Below are positions 8,252-16,318 of a stretch of DNA of 33,274 nucleotides, in pieces. The DNA comes from Akkermansiaceae bacterium (lineage in GTDB: Bacteria; Verrucomicrobiota; Verrucomicrobiia; Verrucomicrobiales; Akkermansiaceae). Below the pieces are notes generated by a model, which worked only from the letters and a program-made list of their open reading frames with translations, was not told where the DNA came from and did not search any database. Position 1 is the stretch's first letter; the number at the start of each line of letters is the position of its first letter. A program made the translations under genes and the position numbers. The DNA lies in NCBI GenBank assembly GCA_025362955.1, contig JANYFB010000187.1, positions 1 through 33,274 of the forward strand. Reading direction: 5' to 3'.

Positions 8252-9772
8252 ATGCGTGTCCTCCTCACCCTTCCTTTCCTGCTAACTCTAACTGCATGTG
8301 ACCCCCGGAAACCGCAGCCTGCGGCGGAGGCCGCTCCCACAACCCGGGAAGCACCTGCCGCAGCCGACATTAAGACCTCGGTCCTGCGCATCAACTCCAC
8401 CCAGCAATCCTGGAATCCCGGCCAGCCTTGGGAGAAAAACCCGCCAAGCCAGCGGCGGGCACTCGCCGCCATCGTCGGTCCGCAGCGGGTCCTCACCACC
8501 TCCGAACTCGTCGCGGATGCTACTTACCTTGAGTTCGAGTCGCCCGATGGCACCCGTTTCGCACAGGCGAAAGTCATCGCCGTGGACTACGAGGCGAATC
8601 TCGCTCTGTTAGGTCCAGCCTCGGAGCAAGAAGGCAATCTCGTGTTTGAAAAGACTACCCCGTTAGAAGTCACCTCGCCTCCGATGATCGGCGCGACTTT
8701 GGAAATTTTACAAATCGAGGAAAACGGGTTGCCTTTGCTCACACCCGGCAGCCTGCAGAGCATCGACATCAGCTCCAATTTCCTCCCCGGTCACGGATTT
8801 CTCACCTATCGCGTCAAGGCATCCATGCAGAGCGCCGCGAGCAGTTATTCGCTACCTGTCCTCATGAGCGGAAAACTTGCGGGCGTTCTGATCAGCTATA
8901 ATTCAAAAGACCAGATTTGCGATGTCGCCTCCACCGACATCGTTTCACGCTTCATCAAGCAAAGCGCGGAGGGCCATTACACCGGCTTCCCAAGCCTCGG
9001 AATTTCCATCGCCCGCACCGAGGATTCCTCCTTCCGCCAATGGCTCAAGCTCGCCAACGACCAGGGCGGACTCTATATCCACACCGTCCGCAAAGGTGGT
9101 GCAGCCGAGACTGCCGGGGTTAAAAAAGGCGATGTCCTGCTTGCAATCGACGGGCACACCATCGACCGCCGCGGCTACTATCAGCACCCGCACTACGGCA
9201 GTCTGTTCTGGGGCCACCTCATCCGTGGCGAGCGATCAACCGGCGACGTCATCACCCTGTCGCTCCTGCGTGCCGGCCAACCGTTAGAACTCAAAGCCTC
9301 ACTCACCCGAGAGGAAGAAAGCACCCGCCTCGTTCCCAGCTATCAGTTTGGCAAGGCCCCCAACTTCCTAATCAAGGGCGGCATGGTTTTCCAAGAGCTC
9401 TCGCGTCCGTTGCTAGAAGCCTATGGTGAGAACTGGGAAAGCCGCGCTCCTCTCAATTTCCTGGATGCCATGGAGAACCCGGAAAAATACGAGGGCAAGG
9501 TGGACCGCATCGTCCTCCTGAGTGGTTCGATCCCGACCCCCGCCACAGTCGGCTACGAAAGCCTGCGCGACCTCATCGTCCGCAAGGTCAACGGTAAGGA
9601 AATCAAGAACATGAAAAGCCTCATCGACGCCTTCAAGGAAAACTCCGGGAAACTCCACTCCGTCGAATTCGACGAGGAAAAATTCACCATTTACCTGGAC
9701 GATGCCGTCTGCACGGCCGTGGAATCCCAACTCCTCCAACGCGGAATCCCCCGGCTTTCTCGAGCTGAATAG
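8252..9772 (+). CDS. HtrA/Deg-like PDZ lipoprotein without catalytic triad
   Basis: The product has 506 residues from the ATG at 8252; a TTG further up at 8204 would bury the signal. The start MRVLLTLPFLLTLTAC is a lipoprotein signal with the lipobox Cys at 16. Residues about 70-240 follow the HtrA/Deg (S1C) trypsin-like fold, but the usual NHVV reads SELV (84-87), DLALL reads NLALL (116-120), and the GNSGGP segment reads SYSLP near 199-203, so His, Asp and Ser are all replaced. A PDZ domain follows (about 270-355, with GGLYIHTVRKGGAAETAGVKKGDVLLAIDG). The C-terminal domain (about 370-500) resembles the second PDZ-like domain of Deg9-type proteases. It is probably a non-proteolytic envelope adaptor or chaperone, possibly working with an active HtrA elsewhere. 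Confidence 0.8.
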   Translation: MRVLLTLPFLLTLTACDPRKPQPAAEAAPTTREAPAAADIKTSVLRINSTQQSWNPGQPWEKNPPSQRRALAAIVGPQRVLTTSELVADATYLEFESPDGTRFAQAKVIAVDYEANLALLGPASEQEGNLVFEKTTPLEVTSPPMIGATLEILQIEENGLPLLTPGSLQSIDISSNFLPGHGFLTYRVKASMQSAASSYSLPVLMSGKLAGVLISYNSKDQICDVASTDIVSRFIKQSAEGHYTGFPSLGISIARTEDSSFRQWLKLANDQGGLYIHTVRKGGAAETAGVKKGDVLLAIDGHTIDRRGYYQHPHYGSLFWGHLIRGERSTGDVITLSLLRAGQPLELKASLTREEESTRLVPSYQFGKAPNFLIKGGMVFQELSRPLLEAYGENWESRAPLNFLDAMENPEKYEGKVDRIVLLSGSIPTPATVGYESLRDLIVRKVNGKEIKNMKSLIDAFKENSGKLHSVEFDEEKFTIYLDDAVCTAVESQLLQRGIPRLSRAE

Positions 9773-9809
9773 ACCGTCCCAGCGCAGCGGATTTTTTGAA
9801 ATGGAGTGC

Positions 9810-9924
9810 TGCGGTGAGATCGAACCCATCGGGATAATTCTTCCACCGCACGCTAGACGCGCAAGGGGAGCCCGACTGATCATCACCTCGGAAAAACCCA
9901 TTAACCGGGGAATCTCAGTCGGGC
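9810..9924. other. two adjacent hairpins between convergent genes
   Basis: TGCGGTG (9810-9816) pairs with CACCGCA (9844-9850). GCCCGACTGA (9870-9879) pairs perfectly with TCAGTCGGGC (9915-9924), with a smaller CCTCGG/CCGGGG stem inside. No T-run follows either stem, so these are not ordinary terminators. They lie in the 248-base gap between two convergent genes and could be 3'-end RNA structures or a small structured RNA. Confidence 0.4.
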
Positions 9925-10020
9925 CGCCTATCGTGTCGCGACATTGAGTTAAACGCGCGAAAAGTGTTGTTTTGTCTCCAATCACGAACTTTTTCCCCCA
10001 CGTTGCTAATTCCGCACAAA

Positions 10021-11595
10021 TTATTGTGCCTTCCACTGCAACGCCGTGCCGGCAGGCATCAAGCGCGCAGCACGGGCAATGTCCCAGTTTGTGAGGCGCA
10101 GCCCGCCGATCCCTTGCAAGGTGCCCATCTTCGCGGGGATGCTCGTGCCATGCAATCCGTAAGGCAGAGGATCGGAGCTTCCGGCCTTGGCCAAATTGAT
10201 CCAGATGATGCCAACGGGATTATTGGGGCCAGGTGCAAGGTATTGCTCCTTCTCTAACGGAACAGCGATTTCAGGCTTTGTGGCTAGATCGACATCTCCG
10301 GCGGACGGGGGCTTTTCTTTCGGGATCTCACGCGGTTCGCGTTTGGTTGCCATCTGCGGTTGGGGAATTGCATCTAGCACTTTCCACGAGCCCCGACCAT
10401 GAAGGCCCGGTCGAGCCGAAGAGAGAGGCATGACGGCGACGAGTTTTCCTTCGCATGAAATTTCCAGCCGTGACACTAGCACAACTGCAGCGGTGATTGG
10501 CTTCAGCGGGTCGGCAACGGGCTGCAGGGGCGAGTCGAAGGCCATTTCGATTTCAAAAGGAATCACGCTCGGCACTTGGAACTCGCTGCCTACTGCGGGA
10601 GTGCCTTTAACCGCCGGATTGATGTGATGCAGGAACGCTTCGTCGCAATGGAAGCGCTCTGCGACGAATTCCCACGCGCTCGTGTAGCCAAGGAAATCTG
10701 CGGCAACTAGATCATCGATCACGACTTGCAGTGGTGGTGCGGGTATGTCCGTTAGAGATTTCTCCGCTTTGAACTTCTTCTTGGCGGAAGGTGACTCACT
10801 GCTTGCCGGCTCGTCTTTGGGTGCTTTGATGAATTTGAAATCATCTGCACGCAGGACATAACGCGTGTAAGGCTCCTTCAGCGCGGCCTCCGCCTTCGCT
10901 TTCAACATTTCGGGATTAGCAGCATCCGGGTGCGAGCGCTGATAAATCTCGCTGATTTTCAGAAACGTCGTCCCGGACTTGCCGTCGATCAGGCCAGGAG
11001 AAAACATTTCCCGGTCCAGGAACACCTGCAATCTCACGTTCTCAAGTTCGAGCTGTACCTCTCTACCGAGATCGGACGCGGGTTCCGATACAACCATCGC
11101 CTTCTCGGGTTTCTTCTTCTTGGCGATGTCCTTTTTCGGTTCGGGAAGGGGCAGTGGCGGCGGCGGTATCATCGTGAGCAACTCCCCTGAAGTGGGAATC
11201 CGGAGTGTCTGGCCAATTGTAATGCGGTCGTCTTTCAGGTTATTGAACTGCTCTAACTGCCATACTGCCATTTCAAACTTCCTTGCAATCTTGATGACGG
11301 CATCACCCTTTTGCACTGCGTAGGTTTCAGGGCGCACCCCAGCAGCAGGTACATCCGGTTTCACTGCTAGAGAGCCGACTGTCTTTGGTAACAGAGCGAC
11401 CGGTAGCGCCATACCCCAATCTTTCTTTGCCGAAGGCACAACCCACCATCTCCACTTCACAGCCAGTTCAAGGCCCGGCTCAATTTTAGAGGGGCCGGCC
11501 ACTAATGGTTTCTCCCCGGTCTGAGAAAACAAATTGCTACCCATGAACGCAATTGTGGCAATCACCGTCAGAGCACGTAGTGAGGAAATTCGCAT
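10021..11595 (-). CDS. LysM protein with inactive L,D-transpeptidase-like end
   Basis: The product has 524 residues from the ATG at 11595, chosen because MRISSLRALTVIATIAFMGSNLFS is a signal peptide; a start at 11622 would add nine residues. One LysM peptidoglycan-binding motif lies at about 91-134 (YAVQKGDAVIKIARKF ... IGQTLRIP), and a Pro/Lys-rich linker follows. The last 170 residues follow the YkuD L,D-transpeptidase plan, ending in YGLHGTSIPAKMGTLQGIGGLRLTNWD. In active enzymes this end reads HG...SHGCIR; here the catalytic His is Ile (496) and the nucleophile Cys is Gly (498), although the first HGT is kept. It probably binds peptidoglycan in the periplasm without cross-linking activity. 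An intact YkuD enzyme is encoded at 27357-28052. Confidence 0.82.
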   Translation of the reverse strand: MRISSLRALTVIATIAFMGSNLFSQTGEKPLVAGPSKIEPGLELAVKWRWWVVPSAKKDWGMALPVALLPKTVGSLAVKPDVPAAGVRPETYAVQKGDAVIKIARKFEMAVWQLEQFNNLKDDRITIGQTLRIPTSGELLTMIPPPPLPLPEPKKDIAKKKKPEKAMVVSEPASDLGREVQLELENVRLQVFLDREMFSPGLIDGKSGTTFLKISEIYQRSHPDAANPEMLKAKAEAALKEPYTRYVLRADDFKFIKAPKDEPASSESPSAKKKFKAEKSLTDIPAPPLQVVIDDLVAADFLGYTSAWEFVAERFHCDEAFLHHINPAVKGTPAVGSEFQVPSVIPFEIEMAFDSPLQPVADPLKPITAAVVLVSRLEISCEGKLVAVMPLSSARPGLHGRGSWKVLDAIPQPQMATKREPREIPKEKPPSAGDVDLATKPEIAVPLEKEQYLAPGPNNPVGIIWINLAKAGSSDPLPYGLHGTSIPAKMGTLQGIGGLRLTNWDIARAARLMPAGTALQWKAQ

Positions 11596-11984
11596 TGTTT
11601 TCACGATACCCCACATACCCATAGCCGCAACCGGGACCAGAGCTCACAAAAAGTCGGTGTGGTTTACAAATGATTTTCCTCACCATCTTGGGAATGCCGC
11701 AGAAGTCGCAGCCTGCCGCAAATGCTGCCGCTCTCCGAAGTTCATCAAGCTTGGCTAAGATGCTCTGTGGCGAAGCCACTTTGGCGGTCATTTCTGCCGC
11801 GCAGTAGCGGCAGGTCCCTGCTTCACTTTACTTTGTGTGTTTTATATTGAGACAACGGTCAGGCGTGCCTGCGAAGCAGCACGCGTTTCCCCTCGCTGAC
11901 TTCGCGGCCAAGGTACCCGGCCTTTCTAACGGCAATCCGTTGTCCCCGCAAGCATCTCGTTGCACCTAGGCGCGATGGGCCAAA
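11596..11984. other. 389-base gene-free gap with hairpins
   Basis: No gene is supported here. Short perfect stems are GTGGC-GAA-GCCAC (11767-11779) and TGCCGC-N6-GCGGCA (11795-11812), and a larger nested structure is listed at 11851-11944. On the plus strand TATATT (11843-11848) could be a -10 box for a transcript entering the nested structure, but no good -35 is visible. Confidence 0.4.
11851..11944. other. nested inverted repeats, possible structured RNA
   Basis: The outer arms GACAACGG (11851-11858) and CCGTTGTC (11937-11944) are perfectly complementary. Inside lies a strong hairpin, GCGTGcCTGC-GAA-GCAGCACGC (11863-11884). AACGG at about 11929-11933 can instead pair with CCGTT at 11937-11941, so two folds compete for the same 3' arm. 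The element lies just downstream of tRNA-Asn on the minus strand. Its function is unknown. Confidence 0.35.
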
Positions 11985-12059
11985 TGGCTCCGGCGGTTGG
12001 GATCGAACCAACGACCTAGTGATTAACAGTCACCCGCTCTGCCACTGAGCTACGCCGGA
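11985..12059 (-). tRNA. tRNA-Asn (GTT anticodon), CCA encoded
   Basis: All 75 bases fold as a tRNA: acceptor TCCGGCG/CGCCGGA, D arm GCTC...GAGC, anticodon stem GGTGA/TCACT with loop CTGTTAA (anticodon GTT), a five-base variable loop, and T arm GTTGG-TTCGATC-CCAAC. The discriminator is G and the terminal CCA is encoded. It follows thiS on the same strand after a possible terminator. Confidence 0.97.
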
Positions 12060-12137
12060 TTTTTGCTCCTTTCGGACGCGGGCGGACCTTGGGATTCCCC
12101 GACCTCCCGTGGCAAGGGAAAAATAGCTCTCCTCGGG

Positions 12138-12173
12138 AAAAAGGCGGCATCCTTCCGATTTTCAAGCGATGCC
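12138..12173 (-). terminator. possible terminator after thiS
   Basis: On the minus strand GGCATC (12173-12168) pairs with GATGCC (12151-12146), then GCC and a run of five T follow. The 16-base loop is long and the stem short, so the call is moderate. It lies between thiS and tRNA-Asn. Confidence 0.4.
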
Positions 12174-12186
12174 AAGGAATTCCTCC

Positions 12187-12387
12187 CTATCCGCCCGCCG
12201 CAAGCGTGACGATCTCGACCCGCGCTCCGTCCCCCACCCACGCATCTGGATAGTCGCGGGGAAAGACGGGTAGGCCGTCGAGCTCGACGACGACGGGTTT
12301 CCCAGCGAAGCCGATGCACGCTAACAAATCGCTCACTGGCATCGCGGCGTCAAGCTCGTGGGGAATGCCGTTGAGTTGGATATTCAT
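12187..12387 (-). CDS. thiS: sulfur carrier protein ThiS
   Basis: The product has 66 residues and a ubiquitin-like beta-grasp pattern: MNIQLNGIPHELDAAMPVSDLLACIG ... VVVELDGLPVFPRDYPD ... GARVEIVTLAAGG. It ends in Gly-Gly, which is adenylated and then thiocarboxylated so that ThiS can donate sulfur to the thiazole ring of thiamine in the cytoplasm. A strong GGAGGTG ribosome binding site lies 11 bases upstream, on the stop codon of the DUF2851 gene, which suggests coupled expression. No thiG, thiF or thiO is in the window. A MoaD-type carrier is possible but less likely at this length. Confidence 0.9.
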   Translation of the reverse strand: MNIQLNGIPHELDAAMPVSDLLACIGFAGKPVVVELDGLPVFPRDYPDAWVGDGARVEIVTLAAGG

Positions 12388-12397
12388 GATTAAAATG

Positions 12398-13771
12398 TCA
12401 CCTCCATTGTGCCAGTTGTTCGGGAAAGGGGCAGTCCTTGCAGTCTGAAAAATCCTCCAAACAGAAATCCTGATAGACTTGCAGCAATGCTTGATGATGG
12501 CAGACCCGTCGGGTCCATGGAAGCATCGCCTTGGTCGAGCCGAACAGCCTGAGTCCGCAGCGTTTCACCTTTTCGTTCGCTGCCGAGTTCCGCAATTGAT
12601 GATAGGATTTCCAAGTCATGCCATCCTCGTGTATGGCCAGCGGCGCGAGGTGGTTAGCGATCAATTCTAAGGCCTGAGTACGGCCGAACAAGGCAACCCG
12701 CTGGGCCGAGGCTGATGATGTTAGGGTGTGCCGATGGGTCCAGAAACCGTGCTCAAGTTCTTGTAAAAAGTCGATCAATGGCTTTGCCACAAATGGTCGC
12801 GCCAAAGCAAGCCGACGATATCGCGGCCAGACCTCGATCAGCGCGGCCAGCGTGCCGACCCGCCGGTGGGGGTGATTGGCGGGACGCTGGCCGTGGGTTT
12901 TCCAGGGAATGATGCGGTCCCCCGTCGTTTCAAAGCAGGCCCTATTTTTCCACCAAGTATCCCACAATCCACGCAAATAATCCCGCGTGTCTGGCGGTGC
13001 CTGTTCATGCAAATCCGAGGAAAGAAATCCCGCCGTCCCGAACAAAATGGCTTCGGCCGCTTTGCCCTCGGCTTTGAGAAGTTGGAGTGGCGCGCGTTGT
13101 GCCAGCAAGCGCATAGCCAGAGAATTTCCCCGGTATCCCAAGGTTTCCGCAGTCGCTTGGAATAACGCCGCATCCCTGCCATGCGCATCGGCAGTCCGCA
13201 GCCAGCGGCCGGCTTTTATTCCGGCCCGATAAACGGCGGCCTCGGCTAACAGTCGCTCGACAGCGCCTGTGGGCATCAGTTTCAGCGGTGCGACACAGCG
13301 GCCAGGATGCGCGATGGCGACCTCGCGCTGAGGCCGGTTCAAGGCATCGGAAAGCTGCATTTCCGTGACCACCACTTGCGGGATTTCCGCGTGATCACTG
13401 GTGCGGGTAAAAATCCGGCGGGCGTCAGTTTGAAAAACCACATGCAAGACCACATCGCGGAAGGCAGGGTTCGTGGCGTGACCGTGCGCCTCCCAATCTC
13501 CGGCCACCGGATCTAACTCTAACGGTCCGGTTCGCAATTCTCCGTCAATCTCGACCGCTGATTGGATGAAGTCCGGACCCGCCCCACGGTTCCATTCTCC
13601 GAACTGGACGATTCGCACATTTTTCCCCGTGGTCGTGCGGAAATCCCTGCCAAATGCCCCGGCAAACCACAATGCTTGAAGCTCTAACTCGGGCGGCAGC
13701 CCACTTGAGGCGGACTCCGCGAAGGCCAGCGGCGGGTGCCAGATCGAGTCTATCAGAAAACCGTAAGTCAT
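12398..13771 (-). CDS. DUF2851 family protein
   Basis: The product has 457 residues and belongs to DUF2851, a family of unknown function. The family hallmark is near residues 45-110: IVQFGEWNRGAGPDF, then GPLELDPVAGDWEAHGHATNPAFRDVVLHVV. The C-terminus carries a Cys cluster, YQDFC...DCKDCPFP, that could bind a metal. There is no signal peptide, so a cytoplasmic location is likely. The ATG lies 16 bases after the stop of the TIGR03790 gene, and the gene's own stop forms part of the thiS ribosome binding site, so it is in the middle of an operon. No role can be assigned from sequence. Confidence 0.85.
   Translation of the reverse strand: MTYGFLIDSIWHPPLAFAESASSGLPPELELQALWFAGAFGRDFRTTTGKNVRIVQFGEWNRGAGPDFIQSAVEIDGELRTGPLELDPVAGDWEAHGHATNPAFRDVVLHVVFQTDARRIFTRTSDHAEIPQVVVTEMQLSDALNRPQREVAIAHPGRCVAPLKLMPTGAVERLLAEAAVYRAGIKAGRWLRTADAHGRDAALFQATAETLGYRGNSLAMRLLAQRAPLQLLKAEGKAAEAILFGTAGFLSSDLHEQAPPDTRDYLRGLWDTWWKNRACFETTGDRIIPWKTHGQRPANHPHRRVGTLAALIEVWPRYRRLALARPFVAKPLIDFLQELEHGFWTHRHTLTSSASAQRVALFGRTQALELIANHLAPLAIHEDGMTWKSYHQLRNSAANEKVKRCGLRLFGSTKAMLPWTRRVCHHQALLQVYQDFCLEDFSDCKDCPFPEQLAQWR
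12399..12405 (-). promoter_or_regulatory. Shine-Dalgarno for thiS
   Basis: GGAGGTG on the minus strand overlaps the TGA of the upstream gene and lies 11 bases before the thiS ATG. It is one of the few clear ribosome binding sites in the window and supports both the start and coupling to the gene upstream. Confidence 0.7.
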
Positions 13772-13787
13772 TTCAGAATTAATCGCT

Positions 13788-15359
13788 TCAGGGTTTTTTC
13801 ACCACGGGCACTTTCGTCGGATCGGCTGGTGGCGGTGGTGGTGGATCGAGAATGTCCAGCCAACCCTTCACGGCTTCCCCCTCCGGTAGCAGGCCGTATA
13901 ACAGCTGGGCATCGCGCAAGCCGCGCACGGCGATGTCCTTGCGGTTTGCAGCACGGTCGATGGCGATGATATGGAAATCCTGGCGAAGTTTATCCTCCAT
14001 TTTTGCATCATATCCCTTCGCCGTGCGGAACCATTGCGCGGCTCCCGCAGTATCCTTTTTCTCTAACAAATCCAGTCCCACTGCCTCCGCCAGTATCCCG
14101 CTATGCATCCGTTCGGACGCTTTTTCCAACTGGTTCTGCCGTTCGCGGGGGTCGTTCTTCCACTCGGCGGCGGCGGCGGCCAGTGCACGGAATTCGATAT
14201 CGGCATCTTGTCGCAAACCACTGCCATCGAGATGCGCAAATGGCTGATAGAGCGGATCTCCCAGCACCACGCCTTGCCACGAGGTGACCGGCATCGCCAT
14301 CCAACAAGCCTCCCCCCAAGTAAATCCAGCTAGAAGCCGCTGGTGGAGAATGCTGAAATCGTGGGTCAGATGAAGATACGGCTCATAGACATTTCCTATG
14401 GTCACGGCCGCGCCTTTTTCCAGCAGCGCACCACTCCAGTTTTTTGAACCATCCGTTAGCTGCTCCGCACTGAATGAGTGGAGGTGCATCGCGATGGCCC
14501 CTTTCCGAAATTGGAAGCGACTGTTTAAAAACGGCCCGCTTACATTCCAATCATACCAGCCATAATACATCGCAGCATCCGTCATCGGATAGTTCTTGGG
14601 CAGCGTGTCATTGAATCGATCCACGACGGTCGGAATTCCAGCGGTTCCGTTCGTTTTCACCACTGCTTCTAACCACTGGTCGCCTTGGGGAAACTTGTTG
14701 GCAATGTCCACATAAGCACGACCCCACAAGCCGGTTTTTTCTACTTCTACGACATCGTGGATCATCCGCTCGCAAGTCGCGAACGATGGTGCGTCGATTC
14801 TCGCAGTTAGAACAAGAAATGGCATAACCACCTCCATGATCGACTTCTCACTTTGATAAAATTTATTTTGCAACACTCCGTCCACCGGCACGCCTTCCAC
14901 GCCGAACATGGCCAATTCGGAATCTACGGATGCCTCATCATGGCCTACCATCGGATTAGGGGACGCTGGGGCGCTTCCGGCAGGCTTCGGCATCGGCTGG
15001 ATTCTCAGTGGCACCCCGCGCACGGTGACTAACACTTTGATCCGGTTGTATTCCGGCATCAGCGCCCCCCCGTTTTCCGCTCTGCGTTTCCACCAATGCC
15101 GCATATCGAACTCCGTGCGGAGCGGTTTTAAAATGAACTGGAAATAGTCTGCCCGCGAAATGTCAGCCACCATCGGCATCGGCAGTCCGATCAGGTTTTC
15201 CGCAGGGATTCCCCGTGCATCACGATAGATTTCCGCCACCTTCTTGGATTCAGGCACTGCCGAGTTGAAGAGCACCGCTACGGAATCTGGTGCGATCACC
15301 GCGCTTGCAACCAACGGGAGTCCCGCAAGCAACAGCAAAACCAAGGTCAATATCCTCAT
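13788..15359 (-). CDS. exported TIGR03790 family protein
   Basis: The product has 523 residues from the ATG at 15359. That start gives a clean signal peptide, MRILTLVLLLLAGLPLVASA, and leaves a 29-base gap after the upstream gene; a longer frame from 15437 would overlap that gene and hide the signal. The family hallmark follows at once: VIAPDSVAVLFNSAVPESKKVAEIYRDARGIP (split here for reading at ESKK), then ISRADY and VLVTVRGVPLRI. TIGR03790 is an uncharacterised family, often found in bacteria with PEP-CTERM/exosortase systems. The C-terminal 130 residues are helical and TPR-like (KDTAGAAQWFRTAKGYDAKM). The protein is probably periplasmic or secreted; its function is unknown. Confidence 0.85.
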   Translation of the reverse strand: MRILTLVLLLLAGLPLVASAVIAPDSVAVLFNSAVPESKKVAEIYRDARGIPAENLIGLPMPMVADISRADYFQFILKPLRTEFDMRHWWKRRAENGGALMPEYNRIKVLVTVRGVPLRIQPMPKPAGSAPASPNPMVGHDEASVDSELAMFGVEGVPVDGVLQNKFYQSEKSIMEVVMPFLVLTARIDAPSFATCERMIHDVVEVEKTGLWGRAYVDIANKFPQGDQWLEAVVKTNGTAGIPTVVDRFNDTLPKNYPMTDAAMYYGWYDWNVSGPFLNSRFQFRKGAIAMHLHSFSAEQLTDGSKNWSGALLEKGAAVTIGNVYEPYLHLTHDFSILHQRLLAGFTWGEACWMAMPVTSWQGVVLGDPLYQPFAHLDGSGLRQDADIEFRALAAAAAEWKNDPRERQNQLEKASERMHSGILAEAVGLDLLEKKDTAGAAQWFRTAKGYDAKMEDKLRQDFHIIAIDRAANRKDIAVRGLRDAQLLYGLLPEGEAVKGWLDILDPPPPPPADPTKVPVVKKP

Positions 15360-15388
15360 TTCGCAAAGCATGGGCCGGGATGCCCGGA

Positions 15389-16204
15389 TCATGCAAGGCC
15401 CACCACACCTTGCAACGAAATCCGCAACCCGTCCCACGCCAGTTTCACCCCTGTTGGCAAGCGCCCCGCCCAGGTCTTCGCTTCATACTCATGCGTCAGA
15501 TGGGTCAGCCAAGTTTCTTTCGCTCCCATTTCCACCGCCGCAGCCAAGGCCTCCTCTAACGAGAAATGGGTGGCATGAGGAATCGTCCTCAACGCATCAA
15601 TGATCAACACATCCACGCCACGGATTAAATTCATCGTCCCGTCTGGAATTCGTTTCACATCCGGCAAGTAGGCCGTAGATTTCGCCCCCGGCACTTCAAA
15701 TAAATAGCCGACCGTTTCCACCGTCGCATGTTCCACTGGCAGTGGCGTTATTTTGAGATCCCCATAACCAAACGGCCCGTCGATGATCCGTGCGTCTGGT
15801 CTCACATAGCCCTCCTGCACCCGGTCCGTGTCGAAGGCCCAACCGAACATCCCTTTCAAAACTCCCATACATCCGGCCGTCGCGTGCAGCGGCAGCCGCT
15901 CGTCACGCCGCCAGCAAAACGCCCGCAATTCGTCGAACCCCGCCACATGATCCAAGTGCGCGTGGGTATAAATCACAGCGTCGATCTCCCGCAGATTTTC
16001 GCGTAGCGCCTGCATCCGCAAATCCGGCCCCGAATCCACCAGCAAGGTCATCTCCCCCGCTCTCACCACTACGGACGAACGGAATCGCTTGTTCAGAGGA
16101 TCGTCCGAAGTGCAAACCGCGCAATCACAACCAATCACCGGCACCCCCACCGAGGTTCCCGTGCCGAGAAACGTTAAGGAGAAATCCGCCACGCGGCAGA
16201 TCAT
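15389..16204 (-). CDS. PhnP-like metallo-beta-lactamase-fold hydrolase
   Basis: The product has 271 residues from the ATG at 16204. The fold begins at FSLTFLGTGTSVGVPVIGCDCAVC, and its GCDCAVC segment at 25-31 is a Cys motif typical of PhnP-type phosphodiesterases. The metal-binding motif HAHLDH is at 81-86 with Asp57 and Gly59 before it, and later ligands lie in VEHATV (His near 160) and LTHLTHEY near 240. Relatives hydrolyse cyclic phosphodiesters or act on ring-opened nucleotides; the substrate here is unknown. It is cytoplasmic. It is the first gene of the MBL - TIGR03790 - DUF2851 - thiS run. The start is uncertain: a perfect inverted repeat lies directly before this ATG, and the frame is open up to 16309. 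Confidence 0.85.
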   Translation of the reverse strand: MICRVADFSLTFLGTGTSVGVPVIGCDCAVCTSDDPLNKRFRSSVVVRAGEMTLLVDSGPDLRMQALRENLREIDAVIYTHAHLDHVAGFDELRAFCWRRDERLPLHATAGCMGVLKGMFGWAFDTDRVQEGYVRPDARIIDGPFGYGDLKITPLPVEHATVETVGYLFEVPGAKSTAYLPDVKRIPDGTMNLIRGVDVLIIDALRTIPHATHFSLEEALAAAVEMGAKETWLTHLTHEYEAKTWAGRLPTGVKLAWDGLRISLQGVVGLA

Positions 16205-16236
16205 AGGCAGGGTCCATGCCCTCGGCAACCCTGCCT
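16205..16236. repeat. inverted repeat abutting the MBL hydrolase start
   Basis: AGGCAGGGT (16205-16213) and ACCCTGCCT (16228-16236) are perfectly complementary with a 14-base loop, ending exactly at the assumed start codon. It could be an operator in the divergent recN/hydrolase promoter region or an RNA hairpin controlling translation of the hydrolase. Confidence 0.45.
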
Positions 16237-16318
16237 GAGTTGGAGCACGAAATTTATTCCGTAAACGTGGCGATTGCTTCCCACGGACGACCTTGCATAA
16301 TCCGCTCAAGCCAACCGA

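Noticed and set aside
11537..11791. 84-codon minus-strand frame with several Cys residues
   Set aside because: It overlaps the LysM gene start, matches no family, has no ribosome binding site and crosses hairpins, so it looks like chance.
16237..16318. LexA/SOS box upstream of recN
   Set aside because: No clear palindrome of a known LexA type was seen, and the Verrucomicrobiota LexA motif is not certain to me.
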